A DNA stretch of 64,000 nt from Vulgatibacter sp035565615 (GTDB taxonomy: Bacteria; Myxococcota; Myxococcia; Myxococcales; Vulgatibacteraceae). The translations under genes were made by a program, and so were the position numbers. The number at the start of each line of letters is the position of its first letter. Within the stretch, counting starts at the first letter, position 1. The notes under the pieces are model-generated. The model saw nothing but the letters and a program-made list of their open reading frames with translations, was not told the origin of the DNA and did no database searches. The stretch is taken from NCBI GenBank assembly GCA_035565615.1, contig DATMSB010000143.1, positions 71,755 to 135,754 of the forward strand, read 5' to 3'. Shown here piece by piece: positions 13,361 through 22,418 of the stretch.

Positions 13361-13520
13361 GGGAACCTGCCTTTCGTCCGCCTCATCTGGACGGACGTTC
13401 AGGTTCTACCACGCCGCCCCGACATCGTCAGGTCGGCGCCTGTGACCAACCTTCGAGGGTAGCGGGTAGCGGGTCCGATGCCGCCCGGGCCCGGCTTGAT
13501 CCCGCCCAGGAGCCACGGCT

Positions 13521-14517
13521 TCAGCAGGGAACCAGATCGTAGAGCTCCCCCAGCTGGCGGAGGACGCCCTGGTAAGGCTCCCCGAGCTGGTCGAACTCCT
13601 CCAGGTCGTACCGCCGGATCTCCGAGACCCTGTCGTGGTACTCATTTCTGGGCGGCATCATCGCGTACAGGTACTTCGAAGTCATCGCGAACCAGGCGGG
13701 GTACTCCTTCGGGAGGATGCGGATGTCCCAGCCCTCGATCCGGGCGAGGAAGAACCCCCACTGCCCCGGCCTAGTGGCAGCGGTCGCCGCCAGGAAGGTT
13801 CCGTTCGTGGCCGAGCCCATGAAGGTCAACGGCTCGTCGAACAACACTGGGCTACTGGAGGGAGTGGCGAAGGGACCATCGGAGCGGCGAGCGGCCCAGA
13901 ACCGCGGCTCCCGCTGCACCCATTCGCAATCAAACCCATCGCCCATCGTGCCTGCGAGGTGCGTCTCGTTCATGGTGAACTCGCAGACGTCGCCGGGAAC
14001 GTTCTCGAGCACCGTCCGCACGCCCCGGCGGTCCTCCGCCCACCCCCGAATCCGCGAACCCGTCGCCGCCTTCGACATCTCGGACCAGACGGCCAGATCG
14101 CCGTAGCTCGCAATGGCCCGAGGCGCCCAATTTTCGTTCCTCTCGACCAGCGTCCAAGTCCCGACCTCCCGTCAGAGCCAAATGTATGATGTTCGACCCG
14201 CCTGAATACGGCACGCTCCAGAGATCGACCGCGGTCTCCTCCTCCACATCGAAAGACCGCAGTATCGCCCTTCGCTGCCCGTCGACAACAGAGTCATCAA
14301 TGAAAAGCAGTCGCTTCAATGCGACATCATACGTAGCTGCGAGGACATTCAGGTGTGTTTACGTCAGCAGCGAAAGAAGTTGCGGCTGGAATTGTCGTTC
14401 CGATTGGGGCCTCCTTCCCCACCTCCCATTCGAGCGGAGGATCGTTCGATTCGGTCCGGCTACAACCATCAATGTTATGGAGACAACAGTCAGACCCAAC
14501 CAGACTGAGGACATCAT
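13521..14517 (-). pseudogene. Broken lipoprotein gene with beta-propeller-like domain
   Basis: The remnant reads through several frames. A start with signal-like MMSSVWLGLTVVSITLMVV lies at 14517. Near 14460 the coding sense moves to a second frame (CSRTESNDPPLEWEVG, a plausible lipobox cysteine and mature N-terminus). Near 14355 it returns to the first frame (HLNVLAATYDVALKRLLFIDD). Near 14170 it shifts again to the frame that runs to the stop at 13521, with GDLAVWSEMSK, VLENVPGDVCEF and PAWFAMTSKYLYAM. The repeated strand-turn-strand pattern with Trp and Gly suggests a TolB/WD-type propeller. A second, similarly broken relative lies at 25368-26123 (shared: VLE-SPGDVC, PAWFAM-SKYLY, RRYDLE-F). 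Either gene decay or several sequencing indels would explain it; I favour decay because both copies are affected. Confidence 0.6.
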
Positions 14518-14700
14518 GGTTCTCTCGAATTCCCCGAGCGAAACGGCACCTTCAAGTTCCTGCTCGGCCCCGGAACTCGAAGGACACACTGCGTTGCTGC
14601 CCCTTCGCCCACACCCTTCCGACCAGCTACGAGGGTACGTAGGGAAAGTCTTTTTTTGTCAAACCAGCGATAACGCTTGTTTTTCTTGGATTGTGATCGG
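14340..14700. other. Low-GC patch between the broken gene and nadK
   Basis: Counting bases by hand, 14341-14700 has about 54 percent G+C, while the neighbouring genes run near 70 percent. It contains the 5' end of the broken propeller gene (to 14517) and then about 180 bases with no gene that I can support, apart from a plus-strand hairpin at 14661-14686. A plus-strand open frame across 14186-14746 overlaps the end of nadK and does not look like protein. The composition suggests acquired or decaying DNA. Confidence 0.6.
14661..14686 (+). terminator. Hairpin followed by T-run, plus strand
   Basis: AAACCAGCG and CGCTTGTTT pair around the loop ATAA with one mismatch, and the 3' arm runs into TTTTTCTT on the plus strand. 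This is the form of an intrinsic terminator for rightward transcription, yet I find no plus-strand gene to its left. A run of seven T precedes it at 14651-14657. Confidence 0.4.
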
Positions 14701-15567
14701 TCAGCGCTCGCCCCAGCGGAGCTTCTCGCGGAGGATCGAGAAGTAGTCGAGGCGGGGGTTCCTCACCAGGAGCACGCGATCCTCCGAGCGGCGGATCGCC
14801 ACGTGATCGCCCTGCCGCATGGCGAGGCCGGTCTGGCCGTCCATGGTGAGGAAGACCTCGCCGTTGTCGCTCTTGAGCTCCACGTGGATGGGCCGATCCG
14901 GGGGGACGACGATCGGGCGCTGGGTGAGGGTGTGGGGGCAGATCGGCGAGATGACGACCACGTCCAGGGAGGGGTGGACGATGGGGCCGTCCGCGGACAG
15001 GGAGTAGGCGGTGGAGCCGGTGGGCGTGGCCACGATGATCCCGTCGGCCTTGTAGAGGGTGACGAGGGAGCCGTCGAGGGTCGCCTCCAGGTCGGCGATG
15101 CGGGCCAGCGCGCCCTTGCTGATGACGACGTCGTTGAGCACCTGCCCCTCGATGATGGGCGGGCCGTCTCCCCGGAGGAGCTGCACGTCGAGCTTCATGC
15201 GCCGGTCGACCTCGTAGTCGCCGGCGAGCACCTGCTCGAGCATGCGGTAGGTCTCGGTGACGGGCACCTCGGTCATGAAGCCGAGGGAGCCCATGTTGAC
15301 GCCGACGATCGGGATCGGGGCGCCCTCCAGCAGCGACGCCGCGTGGATGAGCGTCCCGTCGCCGCCGAGGACGACGATGAGGTCGACGAGATCCTTGAGC
15401 TCGGAGGCGGGGACCGCCGCGGCGCCGAAGCTCCCGGCCCCGACGTCCTCCACCCAGACCTCGCGGACGCGCCCGCGCAGCCACTCGCAGAGCTCCCGCG
15501 AGGTCCGCTCGGCGACCGGGTGGTTTCTGCGCGGCACGATCCCCACGCGCTCGATTGCGGAAGGCAT
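14701..15567 (-). CDS. nadK: NAD kinase
   Basis: The 288-residue enzyme makes NADP from NAD using ATP or polyphosphate. The GGDGT motif (in VVLGGDGTLIHAASLL), the VNMGSLGFMTE segment, DGIIVATPTGSTAYSLSADGP and the C-terminal RNPRLDYFSILREKL are all typical. The start at 15567 was chosen because translation upstream of it is Arg/Pro-rich and unlike the family; it gives MPSAIERVGIVPRRNHP, the expected beginning. The gene is divergent from rarA with 71 bases between the starts, so both promoters must lie in that short gap. Its 3' side borders the low-GC patch. Confidence 0.97.
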   Translation of the reverse strand: MPSAIERVGIVPRRNHPVAERTSRELCEWLRGRVREVWVEDVGAGSFGAAAVPASELKDLVDLIVVLGGDGTLIHAASLLEGAPIPIVGVNMGSLGFMTEVPVTETYRMLEQVLAGDYEVDRRMKLDVQLLRGDGPPIIEGQVLNDVVISKGALARIADLEATLDGSLVTLYKADGIIVATPTGSTAYSLSADGPIVHPSLDVVVISPICPHTLTQRPIVVPPDRPIHVELKSDNGEVFLTMDGQTGLAMRQGDHVAIRRSEDRVLLVRNPRLDYFSILREKLRWGER

Positions 15568-15638
15568 CGGCGCGGATGGTAGCACCGAGCGGCGCCCATG
15601 TTGTAGGAACCGAGGGCCGACCCCGGCGCGAGGAACGC

Positions 15639-17006
15639 ATGGCCAGAGGAAAGGACCAGCAGGAGCTCTTCGGCGCGAAGGAGCCGGAGGTACCGGACGA
15701 CGCGCCCCTCGCGGAGCGGATGCGCCCCCGCACCCTGGACGAGGTGGTCGGCCAGGAGAAGGTGGTCGGCGAGGGGCGGCTCCTGCGCCGGGCCATCGAG
15801 CGGGACGAGGTCCCGTCGATGATCCTCTGGGGCCCACCGGGATCGGGGAAGACCACCCTCGCCCGCCTGATCGCCCGGGCGACCTCGAGCGAGTTCGTCC
15901 CCTTCAGCGCCGTGCTCGGCGGGGTGGCCGACGTGCGCAGGATCCTCGCCGAGGCAAGGAAGGCGCGGGCCGCCGGGAGGCGGACGATCCTCTTCGTGGA
16001 CGAGATCCACCGCTTCAACAAGGCCCAGCAGGACGCGTTCCTGCCCCACGTGGAGAGCGGCGACGTCACCCTGATCGGCGCCACCACCGAGAACCCCTCC
16101 TTCGCGCTGAACGCCGCCCTCCTCTCCCGCGCCCGGGTCTACGTGCTCGAGCCCCTCGGCGAGGACGCGCTCCTCGAGCTCCTCGAGCGCGCGATGGCGG
16201 ACGAGGAGCGGGGCCTCGGGCGTGCGGGGGTCGAGGCGGATCCCGACGCCCTCCGGCACCTCGCCCAGGCGTCGGCGGGCGACGCCAGGCGCGCCCTCTC
16301 CGCGCTCGAGGTGGCCGCGGCGTCGGCGGCGGCCCGGCCGGACGGGCGGATCGGCCTCGCGGACGCGGAGGAGGCGATCGCGAGGCGCGCGCTCCTCTAC
16401 GACAAGGCCGGCGAGCAGCACTACGACCTGGTGTCGGCGTTCATCAAGTCGATGCGCGGCAGCGATCCGGACGCCGCGCTCCACTACGCCGCGCGCATGC
16501 TCGAGGCCGGGGAAGATCCCCGCTTCGTGCTGCGGCGGATGGTGATCTTCGCCGCCGAGGACGTCGGCCTCGCCGATCCCCGCGCGCTCACCGTGGCGCT
16601 GGACGCGCACCGCGCCTTCGAGTTCGTGGGCTGGCCGGAGGGCTACCTGCCCATCTCGATGGCGATCTGCTACCTGGCGGCGGCGCCCAAGTCGAACTCG
16701 GCGCTATTGGCCTACCAGGCGGCGAAGGCCGACGTGATGGCGAAGGGTCCCCTCGAGATCCCGCTGGAGCTGCGCAACGCCCCCACCCGGCTGATGAAAG
16801 ACCTCGGCTACGGCGGCGGCTACCGCTACCCCCACGACGAGCCCGGCCACCACGTGGCGCAGGACTACCTGCCCAAGGCCCTGGTGGGCCGGGTGTACTA
16901 CCAACCCTCCGACCAGGGCTGGGAGAGGCAGATCGGCGAGCGGATCCGCGGCCTGCGCGCCCGGGTGGCCGCCGCCCGCAAGGGGCGCAAGCCGCCGCAG
17001 CGCTGA
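15639..17006 (+). CDS. rarA: Replication-associated recombination ATPase RarA (MgsA)
   Basis: The 455-residue AAA+ ATPase belongs to the clamp-loader-like family that acts at stalled forks. Motifs are Walker A GPPGSGKT, Walker B ILFVDEIHRFNKAQQDAF, sensor 1 LIGATTENPSF, an arginine finger region (LLSRARVYVLEPL), and the C-terminal tetramerisation domain with DLVSAFIKSMRGSDPDAALHY and RRMVIFAAEDVGLADP. The start follows AGGAA. An N-terminal QELFGAKE segment resembles the SSB- or clamp-contacting tail seen in relatives. Length is normal. Confidence 0.97.
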   Translation: MARGKDQQELFGAKEPEVPDDAPLAERMRPRTLDEVVGQEKVVGEGRLLRRAIERDEVPSMILWGPPGSGKTTLARLIARATSSEFVPFSAVLGGVADVRRILAEARKARAAGRRTILFVDEIHRFNKAQQDAFLPHVESGDVTLIGATTENPSFALNAALLSRARVYVLEPLGEDALLELLERAMADEERGLGRAGVEADPDALRHLAQASAGDARRALSALEVAAASAAARPDGRIGLADAEEAIARRALLYDKAGEQHYDLVSAFIKSMRGSDPDAALHYAARMLEAGEDPRFVLRRMVIFAAEDVGLADPRALTVALDAHRAFEFVGWPEGYLPISMAICYLAAAPKSNSALLAYQAAKADVMAKGPLEIPLELRNAPTRLMKDLGYGGGYRYPHDEPGHHVAQDYLPKALVGRVYYQPSDQGWERQIGERIRGLRARVAAARKGRKPPQR

Positions 17007-17173
17007 CCGCCCCGGCCTCGACCTGCCGCGTCCGACCGGCGAAGAGAAGCCCGGAGGAACCCTCCGCCGAGCGGGCCACGGCGGGATCGCCCGGGTGAGG
17101 CGGATCGCGCGAACGGATCCTTCGATCGGAAGGGGCGTTGCCTCCCTCGGGGCCGCCTTCGATCTTCGGCCGC

Positions 17174-19654
17174 ATGGCCCTCGCGCGATCGGCGCTGACC
17201 ACGGCGCTCCTGCTCCTCGCCTCCTGCTCGTCCGATCCCACCCTCGTCGCCGTTCCCCAGCCCCCGAAGCGCCCTCCCCCGCCGCCACCGCCGCCGCCGC
17301 CCTACGAGAACCCCATCCCCGCCGAGAACCAGCGACCCGGCGAGTGGGGCTGGGACGACACCTACGACGCCTGGAACCACCAGATCGAGGGCTACGCCGA
17401 TCGGGTCTCCGCCCGCGCGGGCGATCGGGTCCGCTTCATGCTCGCCTCCACCGAGCCCAGGACCGCCACCTGGAGGCTGTACCGGCTCGGGTGGTACGAC
17501 GGCGCCGGCGCGCGGCTGGTCGCCGAGGGAGGTCCGGTTCGGGTGGGGCCGCAGCGGCCCTGCCCGCCCCGCCCGGACACCGGCCTCATCCGCTGCAGGT
17601 GGGCGCCCACCTTCGACCTCGTCATCCCCGCCGACGCCGTCTCCGGCCTCTACGCCCTGCGGGCCACCCGGGACGACGGCTACCAGCGCTTCGTGCCGCT
17701 GGTGGTGAAGGACGATCGCCCCGCGGCGATCCTCATGCAGGCGAACGTGACCACGTGGCAGGCGTACAACGCCTGGGGGGGCAACTCCCTCTACGTCGAC
17801 CAGAGCGGGACGCTCCCCGGCGGCATGGCCGTCCAGGTGAGCTTCGACCGCCCCTACGACGGGGATCGCGGCGCCGGACAGCTCATGCGCTACGAGCGGC
17901 TGATGGCCCGGTTCCTCGAGCGCTGGGGCTACGACGTCTCCTACGTCACCAACCTCGACCTGGCCGCCGGCGGCTTTGCCGCCCTCCACCGCAGCCGGGT
18001 CTGGGTCACCGCGGGGCACGACGAGTACTGGCCGCTGGAGCAGCGCGAGGTCGTCGAGGAGGCGCAGGCCGCCGGGATCTCCACGCTCTTCTTCGGGGCC
18101 AACAACGCCTACTGGAAGATCCGCCTCGAGGAGGGCGGCCGGGTGATCACCTGCTACAAGCAGGCCCCCGCGGAGGATCCGGACCAGGGCGACGGGCGCA
18201 CCGGGCGCTGGCGCGACCCGCCCATCGACCGCCCCGAGAACGGCCTGGTGGGCGTGATGTACGAGTCCTGGGTGCTGAACCCCGGGCCCTGGGTGGTGGC
18301 GGACGACGGCCACCTCCTCTACGAGGGCACGGGCCTGCGCACGGGGGACACCCTGGGTGCACTCGTCGGCTACGAGTACGATCGCACCTTCGCCAACGAC
18401 GCCGAGCCCGTGGCCATGCGGATCGCGGCCCGCACGCCCGTGCTCGACGCGGAGGGAAAGCCGGGCTGGTCGGAGGGCGTCACCTTCCGATCGCCCGGCG
18501 GCGCGCTCGTCTTCGGGAGCGGCACCATCGAGTGGGTGCTCGGCCTCGAGGGCGGGCCGCGCGCCGATCCGCGGGTGGACCGGATGACCGCCAACGTCCT
18601 CGCCGCCGCCCTGGGGGAGGAGGTCCCCGCCGGCGTCGGCGACGGGGCGATCCCCGCGGCGAGCGAGCCGATCGGCCCCTTCGCCCGGCGGGTGCGCACC
18701 ATCGCCACCGGCTTCGAGGGCGCGGTGGGCGTCGCCGCCCTGCCGGCAGGTGGGGCGGCGGTGGTGGACGCCCGCACCCACGGCGTGTACGAGGTCGGCC
18801 CCGCCCCAGCCCACGCGATCTCCCGGATCGCGGGCGACGGCGCGCTCTCGAACGACCCGAGGTACGACGACGTTCCCGGCGCGAGGGCACGGTTCTTCTC
18901 GCCCACGGGGATCCTCCGCGTCGAGGGCGGCTACGTCGTCGCCGACACCTACAACCACTGCCTCCGCAAGATCGTCGACGGTCCGGACCGCCTCACCTAC
19001 ACGGTGGCCGGGGCGATGGGGATCCCGGGCCTTCGCGACGGCGTCGGGCAGGCCGCCCGCTTCCACATGCCGATGGGGCTCGCCGAGGATCCCCTCACCG
19101 GCGACATCCTCGTCGCCGACGCCTACAACCATCGGATCCGCGCCGTGAGGCTCGACACCTGGGAGGTGCGGACGGTGGCCGGGGGCGGTCCGGGCGACCT
19201 CGACGGCCCGGCGGACCAGGCGCGCTTCTACTACCCGACGGCGGTGGCGGCGGCGCCGGACGGCACCCTCTTCGTGGCGGCTTCGGGGACCTCGACGATC
19301 CTCCGCATCGACCCGGAGGGATCGCGGATGGTTTCGACCATCGCCGGGGGCATGGCGGGGTACGCCGACGGGAGCGGCCTCGACGCGAGGCTGGCGCCCC
19401 AGGGAGGCCTCGCCTGGTCGACGAGTGGCCTCCTCGTCTCCGAGCCGACGAACTTCCGCATCCGCCGGGTGGCGCCGGGGCTCACCGCCGCCTCCACGCA
19501 GGTGAGCACCTTCGCGGGGAGCGGCCGCTTCGGCGCGAGGGACGGCCCCGGCGACGAGGCGGAGATCCCCCTCCCGCTGGGGATGTCGGTCGGCGACGAC
19601 GGAACCGTCTTCGTGGTCGACGGAAACGGCGCGCTGCGCGCGATCGATCCGTGA
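17174..19654 (+). CDS. Lipoprotein with N,N-dimethylformamidase-like domain and NHL-type repeats
   Basis: About 826 residues. A signal peptide ends in the lipobox LLLLASC (Cys18), followed by a proline run (about residues 34-43). Residues about 50-480 resemble the large-subunit C-terminal domain of N,N-dimethylformamidase, a glutamine-amidotransferase-like fold, with SLYALRATRDDGYQRF-like strands, WQAYNAWGGNSLY, and a GHDEYWPLEQREVVEEAQ segment near 280. Residues about 500-826 contain repeated blades such as FSPTGILRVEGGYVVADTYN and MGLAEDPLTGDILVADAYN, typical of NHL propellers. Dimethylformamidase itself is cytosolic, so here the domain probably has another job on the cell surface or in the periplasm, perhaps ligand or glycan binding. 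A TTG at 17138, just after AAGGGG, is an alternative start. The gene faces the next one across a strong hairpin. Confidence 0.75.
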   Translation: MALARSALTTALLLLASCSSDPTLVAVPQPPKRPPPPPPPPPPYENPIPAENQRPGEWGWDDTYDAWNHQIEGYADRVSARAGDRVRFMLASTEPRTATWRLYRLGWYDGAGARLVAEGGPVRVGPQRPCPPRPDTGLIRCRWAPTFDLVIPADAVSGLYALRATRDDGYQRFVPLVVKDDRPAAILMQANVTTWQAYNAWGGNSLYVDQSGTLPGGMAVQVSFDRPYDGDRGAGQLMRYERLMARFLERWGYDVSYVTNLDLAAGGFAALHRSRVWVTAGHDEYWPLEQREVVEEAQAAGISTLFFGANNAYWKIRLEEGGRVITCYKQAPAEDPDQGDGRTGRWRDPPIDRPENGLVGVMYESWVLNPGPWVVADDGHLLYEGTGLRTGDTLGALVGYEYDRTFANDAEPVAMRIAARTPVLDAEGKPGWSEGVTFRSPGGALVFGSGTIEWVLGLEGGPRADPRVDRMTANVLAAALGEEVPAGVGDGAIPAASEPIGPFARRVRTIATGFEGAVGVAALPAGGAAVVDARTHGVYEVGPAPAHAISRIAGDGALSNDPRYDDVPGARARFFSPTGILRVEGGYVVADTYNHCLRKIVDGPDRLTYTVAGAMGIPGLRDGVGQAARFHMPMGLAEDPLTGDILVADAYNHRIRAVRLDTWEVRTVAGGGPGDLDGPADQARFYYPTAVAAAPDGTLFVAASGTSTILRIDPEGSRMVSTIAGGMAGYADGSGLDARLAPQGGLAWSTSGLLVSEPTNFRIRRVAPGLTAASTQVSTFAGSGRFGARDGPGDEAEIPLPLGMSVGDDGTVFVVDGNGALRAIDP

Positions 19655-19672
19655 TCATGGGCCTAAAGAAGA

Positions 19673-19708
19673 ACGGGCACGAAGGGAGCGAGAGCCCTTC
19701 GTGCCCGT
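19673..19708. terminator. Perfect 14-bp hairpin between convergent genes
   Basis: ACGGGCACGAAGGG (19673-19686) and CCCTTCGTGCCCGT (19695-19708) are perfectly complementary with an eight-base loop. The hairpin lies between the stop of the 17.2 kb lipoprotein gene and the stop of the 19.7 kb gene on the other strand, so it can serve as a two-way terminator. It has no long T-run on either side. Confidence 0.7.
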
Positions 19709-19735
19709 CCTGGCCCGACTACGAGACCCGACGGA

Positions 19736-20932
19736 TCAGCGCAGGCTCACCGTGATCGTGTTGCCGCCCTGGAGGAGGCCCACCGTGCTGCGCAGGGAGG
19801 GATCCGTGGAGCCCGCGGGCCGGATCTCCAGGCCGTTCAGCGCGCCGTAGGTCACCGAGAGGATCGGGTCGCCGCTGTCGGCGGTGGCCAGGGCCTGGAG
19901 CTGGTTCCAGCGGATCACCAGCAGGTTCTCCTGGATCTCGACGACGGTGCCGCGATCCTGGTCGGGGGCCTTGAGGGTGTTGAGCTCGGAGTTGCCGTTC
20001 TCGTCGGGCGAGAAGATGTCGAGGGTCTCGTCGACGAGCTTGGCGTACTCGGCGGCCGTGCGGGTGGGCACCCACTCGATGGGGCGGTTGAACACGAAGG
20101 TCACCTCGCCGGTCGGGATGGGGAGGCCCATGTTCGTGGTGCGGTACACCAGGCGGAGGTTGTGGGAGTCGACCGGATCCACCGAGACGGTGACGCCGTC
20201 CTCGAAGCCGGCGACGATCGACGTCGAGCCCGGGGCGTAGCCGTCCACGCCGAAGACGGTGACCTCGTACAGGACGCCGTAGACCAGCTCACCCGGCTCC
20301 ACCGCGGCGACGCCGTTGACCACTGGCTTGGTGAAGGCGCGGAGCTGGAGGTCGTCGCTGTTGGTCCAGACCTTGCCCATCAGTGCGGGGAACATGTCCT
20401 GAATGGACGAGGAGTTGACGGGCGAGAACCGCACCGTCCCCGTCGAGGGCTTCGCGGTCGAGTCGGCCAGCGTCACCCACACGGTCGCGCCGGGCGCCTG
20501 CAGCGCCGCGGGGAAGAGGAAGGCGTTGTAGTAGAAGCCCTTCTCGGGGGCGAAGCGGTCGACCTGCGTCACCTCGTCCGGCCACTCGAACTGGATCCCC
20601 GCGTTGTGGGAGAGGAACGAGCGGTACCCCTCCGCGCGGATGCGGATGGTGTAGTCCTGGAAGTACGGGAGCGGGCCCACCGAGTACCGACCGTCCTCGG
20701 CGATCGTCGCGGCGATCGTCTGGTTCTTGTACTGCAGGTCGAGGCTGTAGTTGGTCAGGCGGGTGCCGTTGACGCCGTCGTAGATGTGGCCCGAGAAGTA
20801 GTAGACCTGATCGCGGGCGTGATCCTGCGGGGAGCCGGCGGCCGGCTCAAAGATGACGATCGTCTCCTTGTCATCGGCGCAGGCGGCGAGGAGGAGGGAC
20901 GAGACGGCTGCTGCGAACGCGAGACGCTTCAT
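19736..20932 (-). CDS. Large predicted lipoprotein with carboxypeptidase-regulatory-like N-terminal domain
   Basis: The 398-residue protein starts at 20932, just after AGGGG with good spacing, and has a signal peptide ending LLLAACADD (lipobox LAAC). The first mature domain, FSGHIYDGVNGTRLTNYSLDLQY through GYRSFLSHN, has the pattern of a carboxypeptidase-regulatory-like or transthyretin-like fold: a beta-sandwich opening with a GxIxDxxxG turn. The remaining 270 residues are beta-rich with Ser/Thr and Asp, and no motif I recognise. It is probably tethered to the outer membrane and binds sugar or protein. It ends at the hairpin 19673-19708. Confidence 0.75.
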   Translation of the reverse strand: MKRLAFAAAVSSLLLAACADDKETIVIFEPAAGSPQDHARDQVYYFSGHIYDGVNGTRLTNYSLDLQYKNQTIAATIAEDGRYSVGPLPYFQDYTIRIRAEGYRSFLSHNAGIQFEWPDEVTQVDRFAPEKGFYYNAFLFPAALQAPGATVWVTLADSTAKPSTGTVRFSPVNSSSIQDMFPALMGKVWTNSDDLQLRAFTKPVVNGVAAVEPGELVYGVLYEVTVFGVDGYAPGSTSIVAGFEDGVTVSVDPVDSHNLRLVYRTTNMGLPIPTGEVTFVFNRPIEWVPTRTAAEYAKLVDETLDIFSPDENGNSELNTLKAPDQDRGTVVEIQENLLVIRWNQLQALATADSGDPILSVTYGALNGLEIRPAGSTDPSLRSTVGLLQGGNTITVSLR

Positions 20933-21056
20933 GACGAACCCCTGTTTTTCCCCGGGAGTGGGGTCGAAAACGGCGCACGAATACCCCATCGAAGGAGCCT
21001 GTCAACAATTTCGCTGTGAAGAAATCTTCGCCTGGAAGCGCTCGCGAAGTTTCGCA

Positions 21057-22418
21057 TCAGCTCGCGAGGATCTCGGCGGCGATCGTCCGGGAGGCGGAGA
21101 CGCAGTCGTTCACCCCGACGCCCCGCCAGGCGTTGCCGCCCACGTGGAGCCCCGGGATGCGCGCGGCCCGGCCCATCACCTCCCGCTGCAGCGCCTCGTG
21201 CCCCACCTCGTACTGGGGGATCGCCCGCTCCCACCGCACCACCTCGACGAGGCTCGGCTCCCCCGTCGCCCCCACGATGGCCGCGAGGTCCCGGGCGGCG
21301 ACGGCGGCGAGCTCCGCGGGCGGGCGCGCGGGCAGCTCCGGCCGCACGGCGCCGCCCATCATCACCGTGAAGAGCGCCTGCCCCGGCGGCGCCCGCCAGG
21401 GGAAGATCGAGGACACGAAGATGGCGCCGAGGATCTCCAGGACCTCGTGGGGAGGCGCGAGGAAGCCGAAGCCGTCCAGCGGGTGCGCCACCCGCTCCCG
21501 CGGCCACGCCAGGTGCACCACCGCCATCGGCGCGTAGGGGACGAGGCCGATCGACCGCCCGAGCTCGGGGTCGAGGGGCGACGTCAGGCGCGAGGCCACG
21601 TCCGCGGGGACGGCGAGGACCACCTTGTCGGCGCGGAGCTCCGCGGTGCCCCCTTCACCCGAGGTGAAGAGCCGGAAGCCCTCGCCCTCCCTGGCGATCC
21701 GCTCCACCCGGACGCCGACCCGCAGCGCGTCGCCCAGCGCGCCGGCGAGGGACTCGGCGAAGCGGCCCAGGCCGCCCTCGACGCTGGTGAGGGTCCCCCC
21801 CGGCCCGGCGGGCCCGCCCGTCGTGCGCCTGCGCTTCGCGAGCCGCATCATGGCGAGGACGAGGGAGCGGTGCTCACGCTCCAGCTCCGCCATCCGAGGG
21901 AAGCAGCCAGGCAGCGACAGCCGCTCCACGTCGCCACCGAAGATCCCCAGGACCATGGCGCCGAGGAGATCCCGGGTGACCCGCCGGCCCAGGTGCCGCC
22001 TGCCGAACGAGGCGATCGACTCGTCCACGCCCGGTTTCACCCTCCGTGAGAACGGCTCGAGGGCCATCCGCGCCTTGGTGAGCGGCCCCATCAAATCGGA
22101 GCGGAGGAAGGCCGAGGGCGAGGTCGGCACCTCCCGCAGCGCCCCCCGCAGCCAGATCCAGCGCCGGCCGCTCTCCTTCGCCGCGGGGCGCAGCGCGTCG
22201 CCGAGCCCCGCCTCCTCCGCGAGGGCGAGGGTGGCCGGCTCCTTGTCGAGGAAGCCGTTCGGACCCGTCTCCAGGAGGAAGCCGTCCTTGCGGATGGTGG
22301 CGATCTTTCCGCCGGCCCGTCGGTCGGCCTCGAGCACGATCGGCTCGGCGCCCGACGATGCGAGCGCGCGGCCCAAAGAGAGGCCCGAGATCCCGCCGCC
22401 TACGATGGCGACCTTCAC
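21057..22418 (-). CDS. hemG: Protoporphyrinogen oxidase (oxygen-dependent, FAD)
   Basis: The 453-residue flavoprotein oxidises protoporphyrinogen IX to protoporphyrin IX, the penultimate step of haem synthesis. The N-terminal FAD motif VAIVGGGISGLSLGRAL is followed by EADRRAGGKIATI and TGPNGFLD, and the C-terminal FAD motif is HVGGNAWRGVGVNDCV. This is the HemY/PPOX type found in Myxococcus, not the short E. coli HemG flavodoxin; some call it hemY. It starts at GTG 22418, overlapping the hemE stop (GTGA), so it is coupled to hemE. It is the last gene of tatA-hemF-hemE-hemG. Confidence 0.95.
   Translation of the reverse strand: MKVAIVGGGISGLSLGRALASSGAEPIVLEADRRAGGKIATIRKDGFLLETGPNGFLDKEPATLALAEEAGLGDALRPAAKESGRRWIWLRGALREVPTSPSAFLRSDLMGPLTKARMALEPFSRRVKPGVDESIASFGRRHLGRRVTRDLLGAMVLGIFGGDVERLSLPGCFPRMAELEREHRSLVLAMMRLAKRRRTTGGPAGPGGTLTSVEGGLGRFAESLAGALGDALRVGVRVERIAREGEGFRLFTSGEGGTAELRADKVVLAVPADVASRLTSPLDPELGRSIGLVPYAPMAVVHLAWPRERVAHPLDGFGFLAPPHEVLEILGAIFVSSIFPWRAPPGQALFTVMMGGAVRPELPARPPAELAAVAARDLAAIVGATGEPSLVEVVRWERAIPQYEVGHEALQREVMGRAARIPGLHVGGNAWRGVGVNDCVSASRTIAAEILAS

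Noticed and set aside
13521..14078. The 13.5 kb frame as an intact 185-residue gene starting at 14078
   Set aside because: Related sequence continues upstream in other frames, so this is the 3' piece of a longer broken gene.
14186..14746. Plus-strand open frame of 186 codons over the low-GC patch
   Set aside because: It overlaps the end of nadK and the broken propeller gene, is Ser/Thr/Arg-rich without a fold, and has no ribosome site.
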